This document shows positions 28,343 through 37,383 of a DNA stretch of 64,000 nucleotides, piece after piece. Position 1 is the stretch's first letter; each line of letters begins with the position of its first letter. Under the pieces are notes generated by a model. That model ran no database searches. It saw only the letters and a list, made by a program, of their open reading frames with translations, and was not told where the DNA came from. A program made the translations under genes and the position numbers. This stretch comes from Dictyoglomus turgidum DSM 6724 (GTDB lineage Bacteria > Dictyoglomota > Dictyoglomia > Dictyoglomales > Dictyoglomaceae): the NCBI RefSeq assembly GCF_000021645.1, contig NC_011661.1, forward strand, positions 1,086,723 through 1,150,722, given 5' to 3'.

Positions 28343-29299
28343 ATGGAGTTAGAAAATGAAAAACTGATTGTTTCCTCATCTCCTCATATTTTTACAACAG
28401 AAGATACCTCCTATGCAATGAGACAGGTTATTCTTGCTCTTCTACCTGCTACTTTAGCAGGTATATATTTTTTTGGGTTTTATGCCCTTATAGTAATACT
28501 TGTTAGTGTTGTTTCTTCAGTTCTGTGGGAGGCTCTTGCTCTGTATATTAGAAGAAAACCTTTAAGTATTCTTAAAGACTACAGTGCTGTAGTAACTGGA
28601 CTTTTGTTAGCATTAATCTTACCTCCTAATGTACCTTTTTGGATTCCTATTATTGGAACGGGTGTTGCCATTTTACTTGCTAAGCAGGTCTTTGGGGGAA
28701 TTGGAGAGAACTTTTTAAATCCCGCTCTTGTAGGAAGAGCTTTTCTTTTATCTTCTTATCCTCAGATTATGACTTCCTGGGTTAAACCAATAGGCGGATT
28801 AGGCTTTATGTCTAACCTTTCTACTGCAACTCCTCTGGCTATAGAAAAACTCAAACTTACAGGATACTCTTTACCAAGTTATTGGGATCTTTTTATAGGA
28901 AATAGAGCAGGATGTATTGGAGAAACATCAATTCTTCTTTTGCTTTTAGGTGGTTTATGGCTGATCTATAAAAATATTATTGATTGGAAGATTCCAGTTT
29001 CCTTTATTTTAACAGTGTTTATTATGTCTTTTTTATTAGGAAAAGACCCGATTTTTCAAATACTTTCTGGAGGACTTTTCTTAGGAGCATTCTTTATGGC
29101 TACTGATTGGGTAACTACACCTCTTACTTCTAAGGGAAGATTGATCTTTGGTATAGGAGCAGGGTTGTTTACCATAGTTATAAGATTTTGGGGTGCTTAT
29201 CCGGAAGGTGTCTCTTATGGAATTCTTGTTATGAATGCTTTAACTCCTTTGATTGATAATCTTGTAAAGCCTCATAGATTTGGAGAGGTGAAAAAATGA
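28343..29299 (+). CDS. rnfD: Rnf complex membrane subunit RnfD
   Basis: A 318-residue integral membrane protein with eight or more hydrophobic helices. The covalent FMN site motif STATP is at residues 160-164, with Thr163 the expected attachment residue, as in RnfD/NqrB. The conserved NPALVGRAFL and MATDWVTTPLTSKGR loops are present. It overlaps rnfG by 4 bp (ATGA). Flavinylation probably depends on the ApbE encoded at 31819. Confidence 0.95.
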   Translation: MELENEKLIVSSSPHIFTTEDTSYAMRQVILALLPATLAGIYFFGFYALIVILVSVVSSVLWEALALYIRRKPLSILKDYSAVVTGLLLALILPPNVPFWIPIIGTGVAILLAKQVFGGIGENFLNPALVGRAFLLSSYPQIMTSWVKPIGGLGFMSNLSTATPLAIEKLKLTGYSLPSYWDLFIGNRAGCIGETSILLLLLGGLWLIYKNIIDWKIPVSFILTVFIMSFLLGKDPIFQILSGGLFLGAFFMATDWVTTPLTSKGRLIFGIGAGLFTIVIRFWGAYPEGVSYGILVMNALTPLIDNLVKPHRFGEVKK

Positions 29300-29832
29300 A
29301 AAACATTTTGAGATATGGTTTAACTTTAATGCTCATATGTGCCATAGCTGCAGGTGTTCTTGCCTATACTTATGAGAATACTCAAAAGGTCATAGAACTT
29401 AATAAAGCAAAAGAGAGAAATTTATTGCTCAAAGAGCTTCTCCCTGAAGCAATTGAGTTTGTACCTTTGTCAAATAAACCAAAGAATATTGATCCTTTGG
29501 TTAATATAAATGAAATATACATAGGGAAGAGGGATGGAAAAGAGGTAGGGAAAGTTTGGGAGGTAAGCACTAAAGGATATAGTAGTGATATAGTACTACT
29601 TGTTGCAGTGAATGACAAGGGAGTGATAGAAAAAGTAAAAGTGGTATCTCAACAGGAAACTCCAGGACTTGGTACAGAGGTTACTAAGGATAATTTTTTA
29701 GGACAATTTATAGGGAAAAAAGAACCAAATTTGGAGGCTAAAAAAAATATCACGCCTGTTTCTGGAGCAACTATCTCTTCCTCTGCGGTAGTTAGAGCAA
29801 TTAATGAGGTTTTGAAACATAACAGAATTTAA
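29296..29832 (+). CDS. rnfG: Rnf complex subunit RnfG
   Basis: A 178-residue subunit with one N-terminal membrane helix (residues 6-24) and an extracytoplasmic FMN-binding domain. The flavinylation motif SGAT lies near residue 155 in ITPVSGATISSSAVV. QQETPGLGTEVT is the conserved stretch that precedes it. Related to NqrC. Length is family typical. It is inserted between rnfD and rnfE with a 4-bp overlap and a 12-bp gap. Confidence 0.95.
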   Translation: MKNILRYGLTLMLICAIAAGVLAYTYENTQKVIELNKAKERNLLLKELLPEAIEFVPLSNKPKNIDPLVNINEIYIGKRDGKEVGKVWEVSTKGYSSDIVLLVAVNDKGVIEKVKVVSQQETPGLGTEVTKDNFLGQFIGKKEPNLEAKKNITPVSGATISSSAVVRAINEVLKHNRI

Positions 29833-29844
29833 GGGGGTTAAAAT

Positions 29845-30444
29845 ATGAGAAATTTCTTTAAGTATGTAGTAAATGGTATTTTCAAAGAAAATCCTGTTCT
29901 TATATTGATGATAGGTTTGTGTTCAGTGCTTGCTGTTTCTACCAGTGTGGAAAACGCTATTGGAATGGGTCTTGCTTTTTCTTTTGTGATGATCTTTTCT
30001 AATCTTTTTGTTTCTTTGCTAAGACCTATAACCCCAAACGAGATAAGAATACCTATTTTTATCATTGTAATTGGTACTTTTACTACAATCGTAGATTTAG
30101 TTATCTCTGCATATTTCCCAGAACTATATAAAGCGTTAGGTATATTCATACCTTTAATTGTGGTGAATTGCATTATTATTGGAAGAGCAGAGGCTTTTGC
30201 ATATAGGCATAGTGTTTTAGAATCTGTTGCCGACGGAATTGGTATAAGTTTAGGTTATATCTGGGCTATAGTAGCCCTTGGATTGATTAGGGAATTTTTG
30301 GGAAATGGTACTATTTTAGGTAAAGTAATATTTAGTGGTTTTGATCCAGCCAAAGTATTTACAATGCCCCCTGGTGCTTTTTGGGGAATAGGCTTACTAA
30401 TAGGGTTACTAAAATGGTTTGAGAAGAGAGTAAGTAGGAGGTAA
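29845..30444 (+). CDS. rnfE: Rnf complex membrane subunit RnfE
   Basis: A 199-residue protein with about six membrane helices, homologous to RnfA and NqrD. The conserved NPVLILMIGLCSVLAVS near the N-terminus and IPLIVVNCIIIGRAEAFA in the middle, with the membrane Cys that helps bind the intramembrane FeS cluster in this family, are visible. AAGGGGGTT precedes ATG. rnfA follows 8 bp later. Confidence 0.94.
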   Translation: MRNFFKYVVNGIFKENPVLILMIGLCSVLAVSTSVENAIGMGLAFSFVMIFSNLFVSLLRPITPNEIRIPIFIIVIGTFTTIVDLVISAYFPELYKALGIFIPLIVVNCIIIGRAEAFAYRHSVLESVADGIGISLGYIWAIVALGLIREFLGNGTILGKVIFSGFDPAKVFTMPPGAFWGIGLLIGLLKWFEKRVSRR

Positions 30445-30452
30445 TTATAACT

Positions 30453-31040
30453 ATGAATATAATTGGAAAACTCTTTATGCTTTTTATTTCTGCCTCCTTA
30501 ATAAACAATATTGTCTTTATGAGATTTTTAGCCTTATGTCCCTTTGTAGGTATGAGTACTCAAATTGAGACCTCAATAGGTATGGGTGCAGCTGTTACTT
30601 TTGTTATGGTGATGGCTTCAGTGGTTACCTTTTTCATTTATTATTATATATTGGTACCTTTAAATTTATTATTCTTGAGAACTATTTCTTTTATTCTTGT
30701 TATTGCAGTGTTGGTTCAGTTAGTGGAAATGGTTATAAAAAAGTTCTTATCGAGCTTATATAAGGCTATGGGAATATACTTACCATTGATAACTACTAAC
30801 TGTGCTATTCTTGGTGTTACTCTTTTGAATATAAACTATGGTCATAACTTAATAGAAGCAATTGTATATTCATTAGGAGTCTCTTTGGGATTTACAATTG
30901 CTTTAATTTTACTTGCAAGTATTAGAGACAGATTATCTTATTCGGAAATACCTGAGTTTTGGAAAGGATATCCTATAGTTTTCATTTCTGCTGGACTTCT
31001 TGCTCTTATTTTCTTAGGATTTCAAGGATTAGCCCATTAA
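30453..31040 (+). CDS. rnfA: Rnf complex membrane subunit RnfA
   Basis: A 195-residue, six-helix protein, paralogous to RnfE with opposite topology. It shows [19 protein letters not shown] with the family Cys, and [18 protein letters not shown] in the centre carrying the second membrane Cys. Together with RnfE these Cys residues are thought to hold an intramembrane 2Fe-2S centre. Length is normal. Confidence 0.95.
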   Translation: MNIIGKLFMLFISASLINNIVFMRFLALCPFVGMSTQIETSIGMGAAVTFVMVMASVVTFFIYYYILVPLNLLFLRTISFILVIAVLVQLVEMVIKKFLSSLYKAMGIYLPLITTNCAILGVTLLNINYGHNLIEAIVYSLGVSLGFTIALILLASIRDRLSYSEIPEFWKGYPIVFISAGLLALIFLGFQGLAH

Positions 31041-31054
31041 GGAGGATTAAACTT

Positions 31055-31855
31055 ATGGGATTAGTACTTATTTCAGTAATAGTATTAGGGGCTATAGGGC
31101 TCTTGTTTGGAATAGGACTTGCTATTGCAGGAGAAAAGTTCAAGGTAGAGGTAGATCCTCGAATTACTGAAATTTTAAATGTGCTTCCAGGGGCTAATTG
31201 TGGTGCTTGTGGTTATCCTGGCTGTGAGGGTTTTGCAAAGGCAGTTGTAGAGGGAAGAGCTCCGTATACTGGTTGTGTAGTAGGGGGAGAAAAAGTTGCT
31301 AAAAATATAGCTAAGATCTTAGGAGTAGATGAAAATATAACAATGGTTAAAAGTGTAGCTTTTCTTACTTGTCAGGGAGGAAAAGGAATAGCTCAAGAGA
31401 AATATGTTTATAAAGGTGTGGATACCTGTAAAGCTGCAAATCTGGTTCAGGGTGGATATAAGGGTTGTCCTACAGGATGTTTAGGATTTGGAGATTGTGT
31501 TAAGGCATGCCCATTTGATGCAATTCATATGGGTGAAGATGGACTTCCTAAGATAGATATGGAGAAGTGTACTGGATGCGGTTTATGTGTAAAAGCATGT
31601 CCAAGGGGGATTTTAACCCTTCTTCCTGTTGATATACCTCTTCTTTTGGGATGCAAAACGGAACTTCCAGGTCCTGAGGCAAGAAGAGTATGTTCTAAAG
31701 CATGTATAGGTTGTGGGATTTGTGAGAAAGTATGCCCTAAGGGTGCTATAAAGATGGATGGAAGATTTCCTGTGATTGATTATAATCTTTGTGATGGTTG
31801 TGGAATTTGTGTAGAGAAATGTCCAACCAAAGCTCTCATTTTGCTAAAGAAATAA
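31055..31855 (+). CDS. rnfB: Rnf complex ferredoxin subunit RnfB
   Basis: A 266-residue electron-entry subunit. It has one N-terminal membrane helix (residues about 2-25), then a Fes domain with Cys49, Cys52, Cys57 and Cys74 for one 4Fe-4S cluster. Further Cys-rich motifs follow, including [36 protein letters not shown] and [12 protein letters not shown], enough for about four more clusters. The start is ATG 31055 after GGAGG; longer upstream reading in this frame overlaps rnfA without support. apbE begins inside its last 37 bp. Confidence 0.95.
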   Translation: MGLVLISVIVLGAIGLLFGIGLAIAGEKFKVEVDPRITEILNVLPGANCGACGYPGCEGFAKAVVEGRAPYTGCVVGGEKVAKNIAKILGVDENITMVKSVAFLTCQGGKGIAQEKYVYKGVDTCKAANLVQGGYKGCPTGCLGFGDCVKACPFDAIHMGEDGLPKIDMEKCTGCGLCVKACPRGILTLLPVDIPLLLGCKTELPGPEARRVCSKACIGCGICEKVCPKGAIKMDGRFPVIDYNLCDGCGICVEKCPTKALILLKK

Positions 31856-32838
31856 AAATATTAATTTCTTTTTTATTTATAGGAGCTTTATTTTTTCTCT
31901 TTATAAGAAACTTTGATGAAAGTAGAGAATATTATAGAAATGGAATCTTAATGGATACCTTTATAGAGGTTAGGATATGGGGAAGGGATGGTGAGAGGGC
32001 TTTAAATGAGTGTTGGGAGAATTTAGAATATCTGGCTAAGCTTTTGGATAGATTTAGCAATAATAGTGATATTTATAGAATAAATTCAAAGGCGGGAAGT
32101 TGGGTAAAAGTAGCAGAAGATACTCTTGAGATTATAAATAAAGCAATATATTACGCAAAAATGACTGATGGATATTTTGATCCTACAATTGCTCCTCTCT
32201 TAAAATTATGGGGATTTTATGACAAAAGATATAGGATACCTACGGAGGATGAAGTAAAGAGAGAATTAAGAAAAGTAGATTTTCGAAGGATTCAGATAAG
32301 AGAAAAGATGGTTTTTATTCCTAAGGGTATGGAGATTGATCTTGGGGGAATAGCAAAAGGATACATTTTAGATAGGTTATTATCCTCTCTGAAAAGGTAT
32401 AAGATAGAAAGAGCCTTATTAAATATAGGTGGGCAAATTGGAGTATATGGTAAACCTAAGGATGGAAATGAATGGGAGATAAGAATTAGAAATCCTCGTA
32501 AGTTAGATGATTATATAGGATTAGTTTATATTAATAAAGGTTCTGTGGCTACTTCTGGAGATTATGAGAGATATTTTATAAGAGATGGAATAAGGTATTG
32601 CCATTTAATTGATCCTAAAACAGGATATCCTGTAAGAGAGGTTATGAGTGTGAGTATAATAAGTGAAAATGCTACTAAAGCTGATGCTTTATCTACTGCC
32701 TTCTTTGTTATGGGAGCAAAAGCTATATCTTATTGGGAAAAATTTACGGATTTAGGGGTTGTTATTGTCTTTAGTGATGGGAAAATCTGGTATTCTCCTA
32801 ATATACATTTTGTGAAAAATGAAGATTACAAATATTAG
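31819..32838 (+). CDS. apbE: FAD:protein FMN transferase ApbE
   Basis: A 339-residue flavin transferase that attaches FMN to Thr in flavoproteins; RnfD and RnfG upstream are the obvious clients. There is an N-terminal hydrophobic anchor (residues about 15-31), then the ApbE domain with [56 protein letters not shown] and the Mg/FAD site around SGDYERYF and [12 protein letters not shown] 31819 is chosen, overlapping rnfB by 37 bp; a TTG at 31798 is also possible. The domain should face outside, where RnfG is modified. Confidence 0.93.
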   Translation: MSNQSSHFAKEIKILISFLFIGALFFLFIRNFDESREYYRNGILMDTFIEVRIWGRDGERALNECWENLEYLAKLLDRFSNNSDIYRINSKAGSWVKVAEDTLEIINKAIYYAKMTDGYFDPTIAPLLKLWGFYDKRYRIPTEDEVKRELRKVDFRRIQIREKMVFIPKGMEIDLGGIAKGYILDRLLSSLKRYKIERALLNIGGQIGVYGKPKDGNEWEIRIRNPRKLDDYIGLVYINKGSVATSGDYERYFIRDGIRYCHLIDPKTGYPVREVMSVSIISENATKADALSTAFFVMGAKAISYWEKFTDLGVVIVFSDGKIWYSPNIHFVKNEDYKY

Positions 32839-33352
32839 GAAAAATAAGATATATTATATTTCTCTATTGGGCTTATTACTGTCTCTCGCCTGTACTCTTT
32901 ATTATTTAGAGAGTCTATTTATAACTCCCTTTTTTCCTCTTCCAGGGGGCAAAGTAGGCATTGCAAATATAATTTCTCTTATTGCCATATATATGTTAGG
33001 TTTGAAAGAAGCTCTTGTTATAACTATATTTAGAGTTATTATAGTAAACATTATACTAGGAGGATTTTTGAATATATCTTTCTATTTAGGGTTTTTTGGG
33101 GGAATAGCAAGTACATTGGTTATGGGGGCGTTAGCAAAATCTAACATCAGTTTAATTTCTAACAGTATAATAGGAGCTCTGACTCATAATTTTGTACAGC
33201 TTCTTATAGTTATGTTTTTTGTTTTTCATTCTGCAATTTTGTATTATGCACCTTTTTTAATAATTTTCGGAATTATTACGGGGTTTTTCAATGGAGTGGT
33301 AGGGGGGTATGTATTAAGATTTATTAAAAAATACTCTGGGGGTGAATTATGA
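32819..33352 (+). CDS. Gx transporter / heptaprenyl diphosphate synthase component I-like membrane protein
   Basis: A 177-residue, strongly hydrophobic protein with about five membrane segments. The LFITPFFPLPGGKVGIANIISL stretch (residues about 34-55) and LGLKEALVITIFRVII match the family named heptaprenyl diphosphate synthase component I or Gx transporter. It resembles an ECF-type substrate-binding membrane component; whether it makes isoprenoids is doubtful. In many anaerobes it sits beside ApbE and Rnf, as here. It overlaps apbE by 20 bp and the next gene by 4 bp. A role linked to flavin or electron-transfer functions is inferred from context only. Confidence 0.8.
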   Translation: MKITNIRKNKIYYISLLGLLLSLACTLYYLESLFITPFFPLPGGKVGIANIISLIAIYMLGLKEALVITIFRVIIVNIILGGFLNISFYLGFFGGIASTLVMGALAKSNISLISNSIIGALTHNFVQLLIVMFFVFHSAILYYAPFLIIFGIITGFFNGVVGGYVLRFIKKYSGGEL

Positions 33353-33594
33353 GAAGAAACAAGACTTCTACAAGAATGTTTATTCTCTTACTAATTTTAG
33401 GATTCTTGGTAGGAGGAGTTTTGGCTGAGGCATTATCAGATAAGCTTGAAATTTTAAAAAAAGGTATAAATATTGGTTTTTCTCCTATTAATCTTGATTT
33501 TTATTTTTTTGTTTTTACCTTAGGCTTTGATTTAAGATTAAACCTGGGAAGTGTAATAGGAGTCTTAATTGTATTGCTTTTCTATAAGATATAG
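33349..33594 (+). CDS. DUF4321 small membrane protein
   Basis: An 81-residue protein with two hydrophobic segments (about 10-28 and 60-79). The C-terminal INLDFYFFVFTLGFDLRLN and GSVIGVLIVLLFYK pattern fits the DUF4321 family of short membrane proteins in Firmicutes and relatives. Function unknown. The start overlaps the preceding stop (ATGA), so the two are probably co-translated. Confidence 0.7.
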   Translation: MRRNKTSTRMFILLLILGFLVGGVLAEALSDKLEILKKGINIGFSPINLDFYFFVFTLGFDLRLNLGSVIGVLIVLLFYKI

Positions 33595-33609
33595 AGGTAT
33601 AATTTATAC

Positions 33610-34422
33610 ATGTCAGGGGCTAAAGAGTTTTGGGAAGGAATAAAGAGTAAGGGGATATTTTTATATTTAGGGTTTATAATTTTATATGTTGTATTTTTTG
33701 CCATTGTGATTTTTATTACTGCTATGAATGGTTCTTTAAATATGTGGATTGAGAAGATTAAGATTTATGCTTTTATAAACTCAAAAACCCCTGACTCTCA
33801 AATATTAAAGCTCATTGATGACTTAAAAAATAACTTTCATATAAAGGAAATAAACTATATTACTCAAAAAGATGCATGGGAAAAATTAAAAGAGATTATT
33901 GGAAGAGAGAATGATATATTTGCCTGGGGATCACCTGATAATTTGCCTAAGGCCTTGGAAATAACTCCTTTAATTCTCGACAATATTGAAAATATATTGA
34001 GTTTTGTTATGAACTACAACTTTGTGGAGGAAGTAAGGTATTCTGAAGATATGGTGAATCAATGGCATAAGCTTAATAATCTTATAAACTGCATCAAAAA
34101 ACTATTTATATATCTAGGAAGTTTTGCCTTTTTGATAATCTCTGTAGAACTTCTTGCTCACGCTCATTTGGCCTTTCCAAACTTTTCAGTACCTTCTCAA
34201 ATATGGGAGAATATCTTTGTGACCTTTACGTCGTCGGTCATAGCCTTTTTGTTAATCTTCTTAATCTCCTCCTCTATTAAAAGCTACATAATTGTATATT
34301 TACCTTATTTTGAATTTATATTTGACCTAAGACATTCTCTTGTTTGGGTTTTGTATTTTATACTTTCAAGTATTATTGTGAGTTTTACTTCTGCACTAAT
34401 AAGTTTTCAGAGACTAAGATGA
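33610..34422 (+). CDS. ftsX: FtsX-like permease/cell-division protein
   Basis: A 270-residue protein with four membrane segments: one N-terminal (residues about 17-40) and three C-terminal. The external domain in between (KIYAFINSKTPDSQI, IKEINYITQKDAWEKL, FVEEVRYSEDMVN) follows the FtsX pattern of two alpha-beta lobes. FtsX transmits ATP hydrolysis by FtsE to peptidoglycan hydrolases outside. The next gene encodes exactly such a hydrolase, overlapping by 4 bp. No ftsE is adjacent, which is unusual. Confidence 0.82.
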   Translation: MSGAKEFWEGIKSKGIFLYLGFIILYVVFFAIVIFITAMNGSLNMWIEKIKIYAFINSKTPDSQILKLIDDLKNNFHIKEINYITQKDAWEKLKEIIGRENDIFAWGSPDNLPKALEITPLILDNIENILSFVMNYNFVEEVRYSEDMVNQWHKLNNLINCIKKLFIYLGSFAFLIISVELLAHAHLAFPNFSVPSQIWENIFVTFTSSVIAFLLIFLISSSIKSYIIVYLPYFEFIFDLRHSLVWVLYFILSSIIVSFTSALISFQRLR

Positions 34423-35546
34423 GAAGATTTGTAATCATAATATTAATATTATCCTTGATGTTAGTTTCAATTTATGGTGCCGATACGTCCTCTATAATTC
34501 TTCAAAAGCAAAAAGAATTACAACAAAAACAAAAACAAATCCAATCTCTTAAGCAGCAGATCAAAAATTTAGAGTCTGTAGAAGTTAATATTGTTCGTGA
34601 AATAACTAAAATTGATCAGGATCTTGATAGGGCAGAGAGAGAATTAAATGTTGCCGAGTCAAGATTAAGAGAGGCACAAGCAAAATTAACAGTGTTATCT
34701 ACTCAATTGAGTATACTTCAGAGAAATTTGAAGTATAGGAGTTTAAACTTTAAAGAAAATCTTGGTGATTCTTATAAATTATTGCAAATTAATAATTCTT
34801 TCAGCTTGATATTTTTAAATGATGCTTTTTTTCAAATAGCAGTACCTTATTATTTAAAGACTCTTATGAAACTTGAAGCAGGAAGATTAAATAATTTAAA
34901 TACTCAATGTAAAGATATACAACAGACAAAGAAAAGATGGGAGGAAGAGGAAAAAAGGGTTGAGGCTTTGGTTAAAAGCATAGCTGAAAAGAAAGCTTAT
35001 ATAGAGAAAAAGAAAAAAGAAAAATTGGCATACTTGGAGAAGGTTAGAACTCAAAAGAGATACCAACAACAAGTAGTAGCGACCCTTGAAAGGGAATCCA
35101 AAGAGATAGAGCAAATGATTAGAAGATTAGCCTCATCAAATATTCAGAAAGCCCAAAAAGGTAAACTTTCTTGGCCAGTTATCGGAGGTATTACTTCAGG
35201 ATTTGGAATGAGAAGGCATCCTCTTTTAGGTGGTGCACCTCTCTTTCATACTGGGATTGACATAAGCGCATCTTATGGAACTCCTATTAGGGCTGCGGCT
35301 TCTGGGAGAGTTATTTTTGCAGGTTGGTATGGTGGATATGGAAATATGATTATAATTGATCATGGAGGAAAAATTTCAACTGTTTATGGACATCTTTCTA
35401 AAATTGTGGTAAAAGTAGGAGAAGAGATTGCAGAAGGTGATGTGATAGGCTATGTGGGATCAACGGGTCTTAGTACTGGACCTCATTTACATTTTGAAGT
35501 AAGAATAAACGGGGATCCTGTGGATCCTTTAACTTGGTTAAAATAG
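34419..35546 (+). CDS. EnvC-like coiled-coil M23 peptidase
   Basis: A 375-residue exported protein. A signal peptide covers about residues 1-20 (MRRFVIIILILSLMLVSIYG). A long coiled coil rich in Gln, Lys and Glu runs from about 24 to 240. The C-terminal LytM/M23 domain keeps all zinc ligands: HTGID with His and Asp, and HLHF in GPHLHFEVR, plus VYGHLSK. In E. coli EnvC the site is degenerate and the protein only activates amidases; here it looks catalytically intact. Start ATG 34419 overlaps the ftsX stop. Confidence 0.92.
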   Translation: MRRFVIIILILSLMLVSIYGADTSSIILQKQKELQQKQKQIQSLKQQIKNLESVEVNIVREITKIDQDLDRAERELNVAESRLREAQAKLTVLSTQLSILQRNLKYRSLNFKENLGDSYKLLQINNSFSLIFLNDAFFQIAVPYYLKTLMKLEAGRLNNLNTQCKDIQQTKKRWEEEEKRVEALVKSIAEKKAYIEKKKKEKLAYLEKVRTQKRYQQQVVATLERESKEIEQMIRRLASSNIQKAQKGKLSWPVIGGITSGFGMRRHPLLGGAPLFHTGIDISASYGTPIRAAASGRVIFAGWYGGYGNMIIIDHGGKISTVYGHLSKIVVKVGEEIAEGDVIGYVGSTGLSTGPHLHFEVRINGDPVDPLTWLK

Positions 35547-35558
35547 AAGGAGGATAAG

Positions 35559-36815
35559 ATGAGAATAAAAATAAGAGTTTGGCTTTTACTTTCAGTTGTG
35601 ATAATTGGAATAGGAGTATTTCTTTTACCAAAGTTTACCATTGCAAAGGATTCCTTAGAGGATATTATTTCCAGTGTAAAAGTATACATAGAGGCACTAT
35701 ATTATGTGAGAAATGCTTATATTGAAAAGAATTTAGATAACAAAAAATTAGAGTATGAATCCATTAGGGGAATGGTAAAGGCTCTTGATGATCCATATAC
35801 AGAGTTCTTTGATCCAAAGTCTTTTAAGACTTTTACTGAGGACATGCAGGGAGTATTTGGAGGGGTAGGGATAAGATTGGAGTCAAAGGATGGTAAGATT
35901 CTTGTGGTTTCTCCTATAGAAAATACTCCGGCCCATAGAGCAGGGATAAAGCCAGGAGATCAGATTGTTGAGGTAGATGGACAGTCTGTTATCAATAAGC
36001 CTTTAGATGTGGTTGTCTCTTTGATTAGGGGAGAAATTGGAAAGGAAGTAAAAATTAAGATCTATAGGGAATCTGAAAAAAAATATTATGAATATACTTT
36101 GAAAAGGGAATTGATCGAGGTTCCTGTTGTTGAATATAAAACTTTAAAGAATAATATTGGTTATATTAAGTTTTATGAATTTACTCAAAATTCTCCCCAA
36201 AAGATTATAGACGCGTTAAAGAAATTAGAAAAAAGTTCTGGGTTAATACTTGATTTGAGAAACAATCCTGGTGGAGATTTAAGATCTGCAGTCATGATCG
36301 CCAGTATGTTTATCTCTGACAATGATCAGGTAAAAACCGTTATAAAGAATGGAGAAACAAAGACATTCACTACTAAAGGTGTAGTAGTATATAGAATGGA
36401 TAGGAATCAGAACTTATATGGAGAAAAAGTTGTTAAGGGATTATATAGATGGAATAAGCCTCTTGTAGTACTTGTGAATAGGTATTCTGCGAGTGCATCT
36501 GAGATACTTTCGGGAGCGCTAAAAGATTATGGAAAAGGAATTCTTTTAGGAGAAAAAACCTTTGGAAAAGGCGTGGTTCAAACTATATTTACTCTCTCTG
36601 ATGGTTCTGCCCTTAAGCTGACTACTGAAAAATATCTGCTTCCATCTGGTAAAGATATTAATAAAGAGGGGATTCAACCTGATGTAATAGTAGAAATGGC
36701 ACCAGAAAATGTAGGGAAGGATAATGATATACAATTAGAGAAGGCTATTGAAGTACTTTTAAAACAACTATCGAAATTGAAGGAAAAGGAAAAATTGGTT
36801 TTAAATAAAAAATAA
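35559..36815 (+). CDS. ctpA: C-terminal processing peptidase CtpA/CtpB (S41)
   Basis: A 418-residue secreted serine protease. A signal or anchor helix is at residues about 5-25. The PDZ domain spans about 90-175 (FGGVGIRLESKDGKIL, AGIKPGDQIVEVDGQ). The S41 core has DLRNNPGGDL, catalytic Ser in RYSASASEILSGAL, and Lys in GEKTFGKGVVQ. It follows the EnvC-like gene as in many bacteria. It probably trims envelope proteins or regulates the hydrolase. The next gene begins without a gap. Confidence 0.94.
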   Translation: MRIKIRVWLLLSVVIIGIGVFLLPKFTIAKDSLEDIISSVKVYIEALYYVRNAYIEKNLDNKKLEYESIRGMVKALDDPYTEFFDPKSFKTFTEDMQGVFGGVGIRLESKDGKILVVSPIENTPAHRAGIKPGDQIVEVDGQSVINKPLDVVVSLIRGEIGKEVKIKIYRESEKKYYEYTLKRELIEVPVVEYKTLKNNIGYIKFYEFTQNSPQKIIDALKKLEKSSGLILDLRNNPGGDLRSAVMIASMFISDNDQVKTVIKNGETKTFTTKGVVVYRMDRNQNLYGEKVVKGLYRWNKPLVVLVNRYSASASEILSGALKDYGKGILLGEKTFGKGVVQTIFTLSDGSALKLTTEKYLLPSGKDINKEGIQPDVIVEMAPENVGKDNDIQLEKAIEVLLKQLSKLKEKEKLVLNKK

Positions 36816-37379
36816 ATGTTTGAGAAGAAAGAAAAATTTCTTTTGGTTATTTTTGTTGTAATTTTAGTAGGGGTTTTATTTTCTATGGTCTCTAATTTAA
36901 GTGGTGGTAATAATATTGATGTAGACAAAAACGAATTTATTATTGTTCACATAACAGGAGAGGTAAAAAATCCAGGAGTTTATAAATTGGAAGAGGGGGC
37001 AAGGGTGATTGATGCTATTAATTTGGCAGGTGGATCTTTGCCCTCTGCTGATTTGGATAAAGTTAATCTTGCAGATTTCTTAAGAGATGGTTCTAAAATT
37101 TATATACCTTCAAAATTAGAAAATTCAGAGAATGAGCTAAAATCTCAAGCGATTTTAAGTACAAGAAAGATAGATACTTCTAAAAGTGATAAGGTCAATA
37201 TAAATACCGCCAGTAAAGAAGAGTTAGAATCTCTTCCGGGGATTGGCCCTACTTTAGCCCAAAGAATTATTGAATATAGAGAGGAGAATGGTCCTTTTGG
37301 TTCTGCTGAAGATTTGTTAAATGTAAAAGGAATTGGAGAAAAAAAGCTTGAGAGAATAAGAGATCAAATTACGTGGTGA
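36816..37379 (+). CDS. comEA: Competence DNA-binding protein ComEA
   Basis: A 187-residue membrane-anchored DNA receptor. A transmembrane helix is at about residues 8-26, then a SLBB domain (IVHITGEVKNPGVYKLEEG) at about 42-92, a linker, and two helix-hairpin-helix motifs in the last 65 residues (NINTASKEELESLPGIGP, VKGIGEKKLERI). This is the standard Gram-positive ComEA order. It is directly followed by comEC, its transport partner in DNA uptake. It starts immediately after the ctpA stop. Confidence 0.93.
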   Translation: MFEKKEKFLLVIFVVILVGVLFSMVSNLSGGNNIDVDKNEFIIVHITGEVKNPGVYKLEEGARVIDAINLAGGSLPSADLDKVNLADFLRDGSKIYIPSKLENSENELKSQAILSTRKIDTSKSDKVNINTASKEELESLPGIGPTLAQRIIEYREENGPFGSAEDLLNVKGIGEKKLERIRDQITW

Positions 37380-37383
37380 TTCT

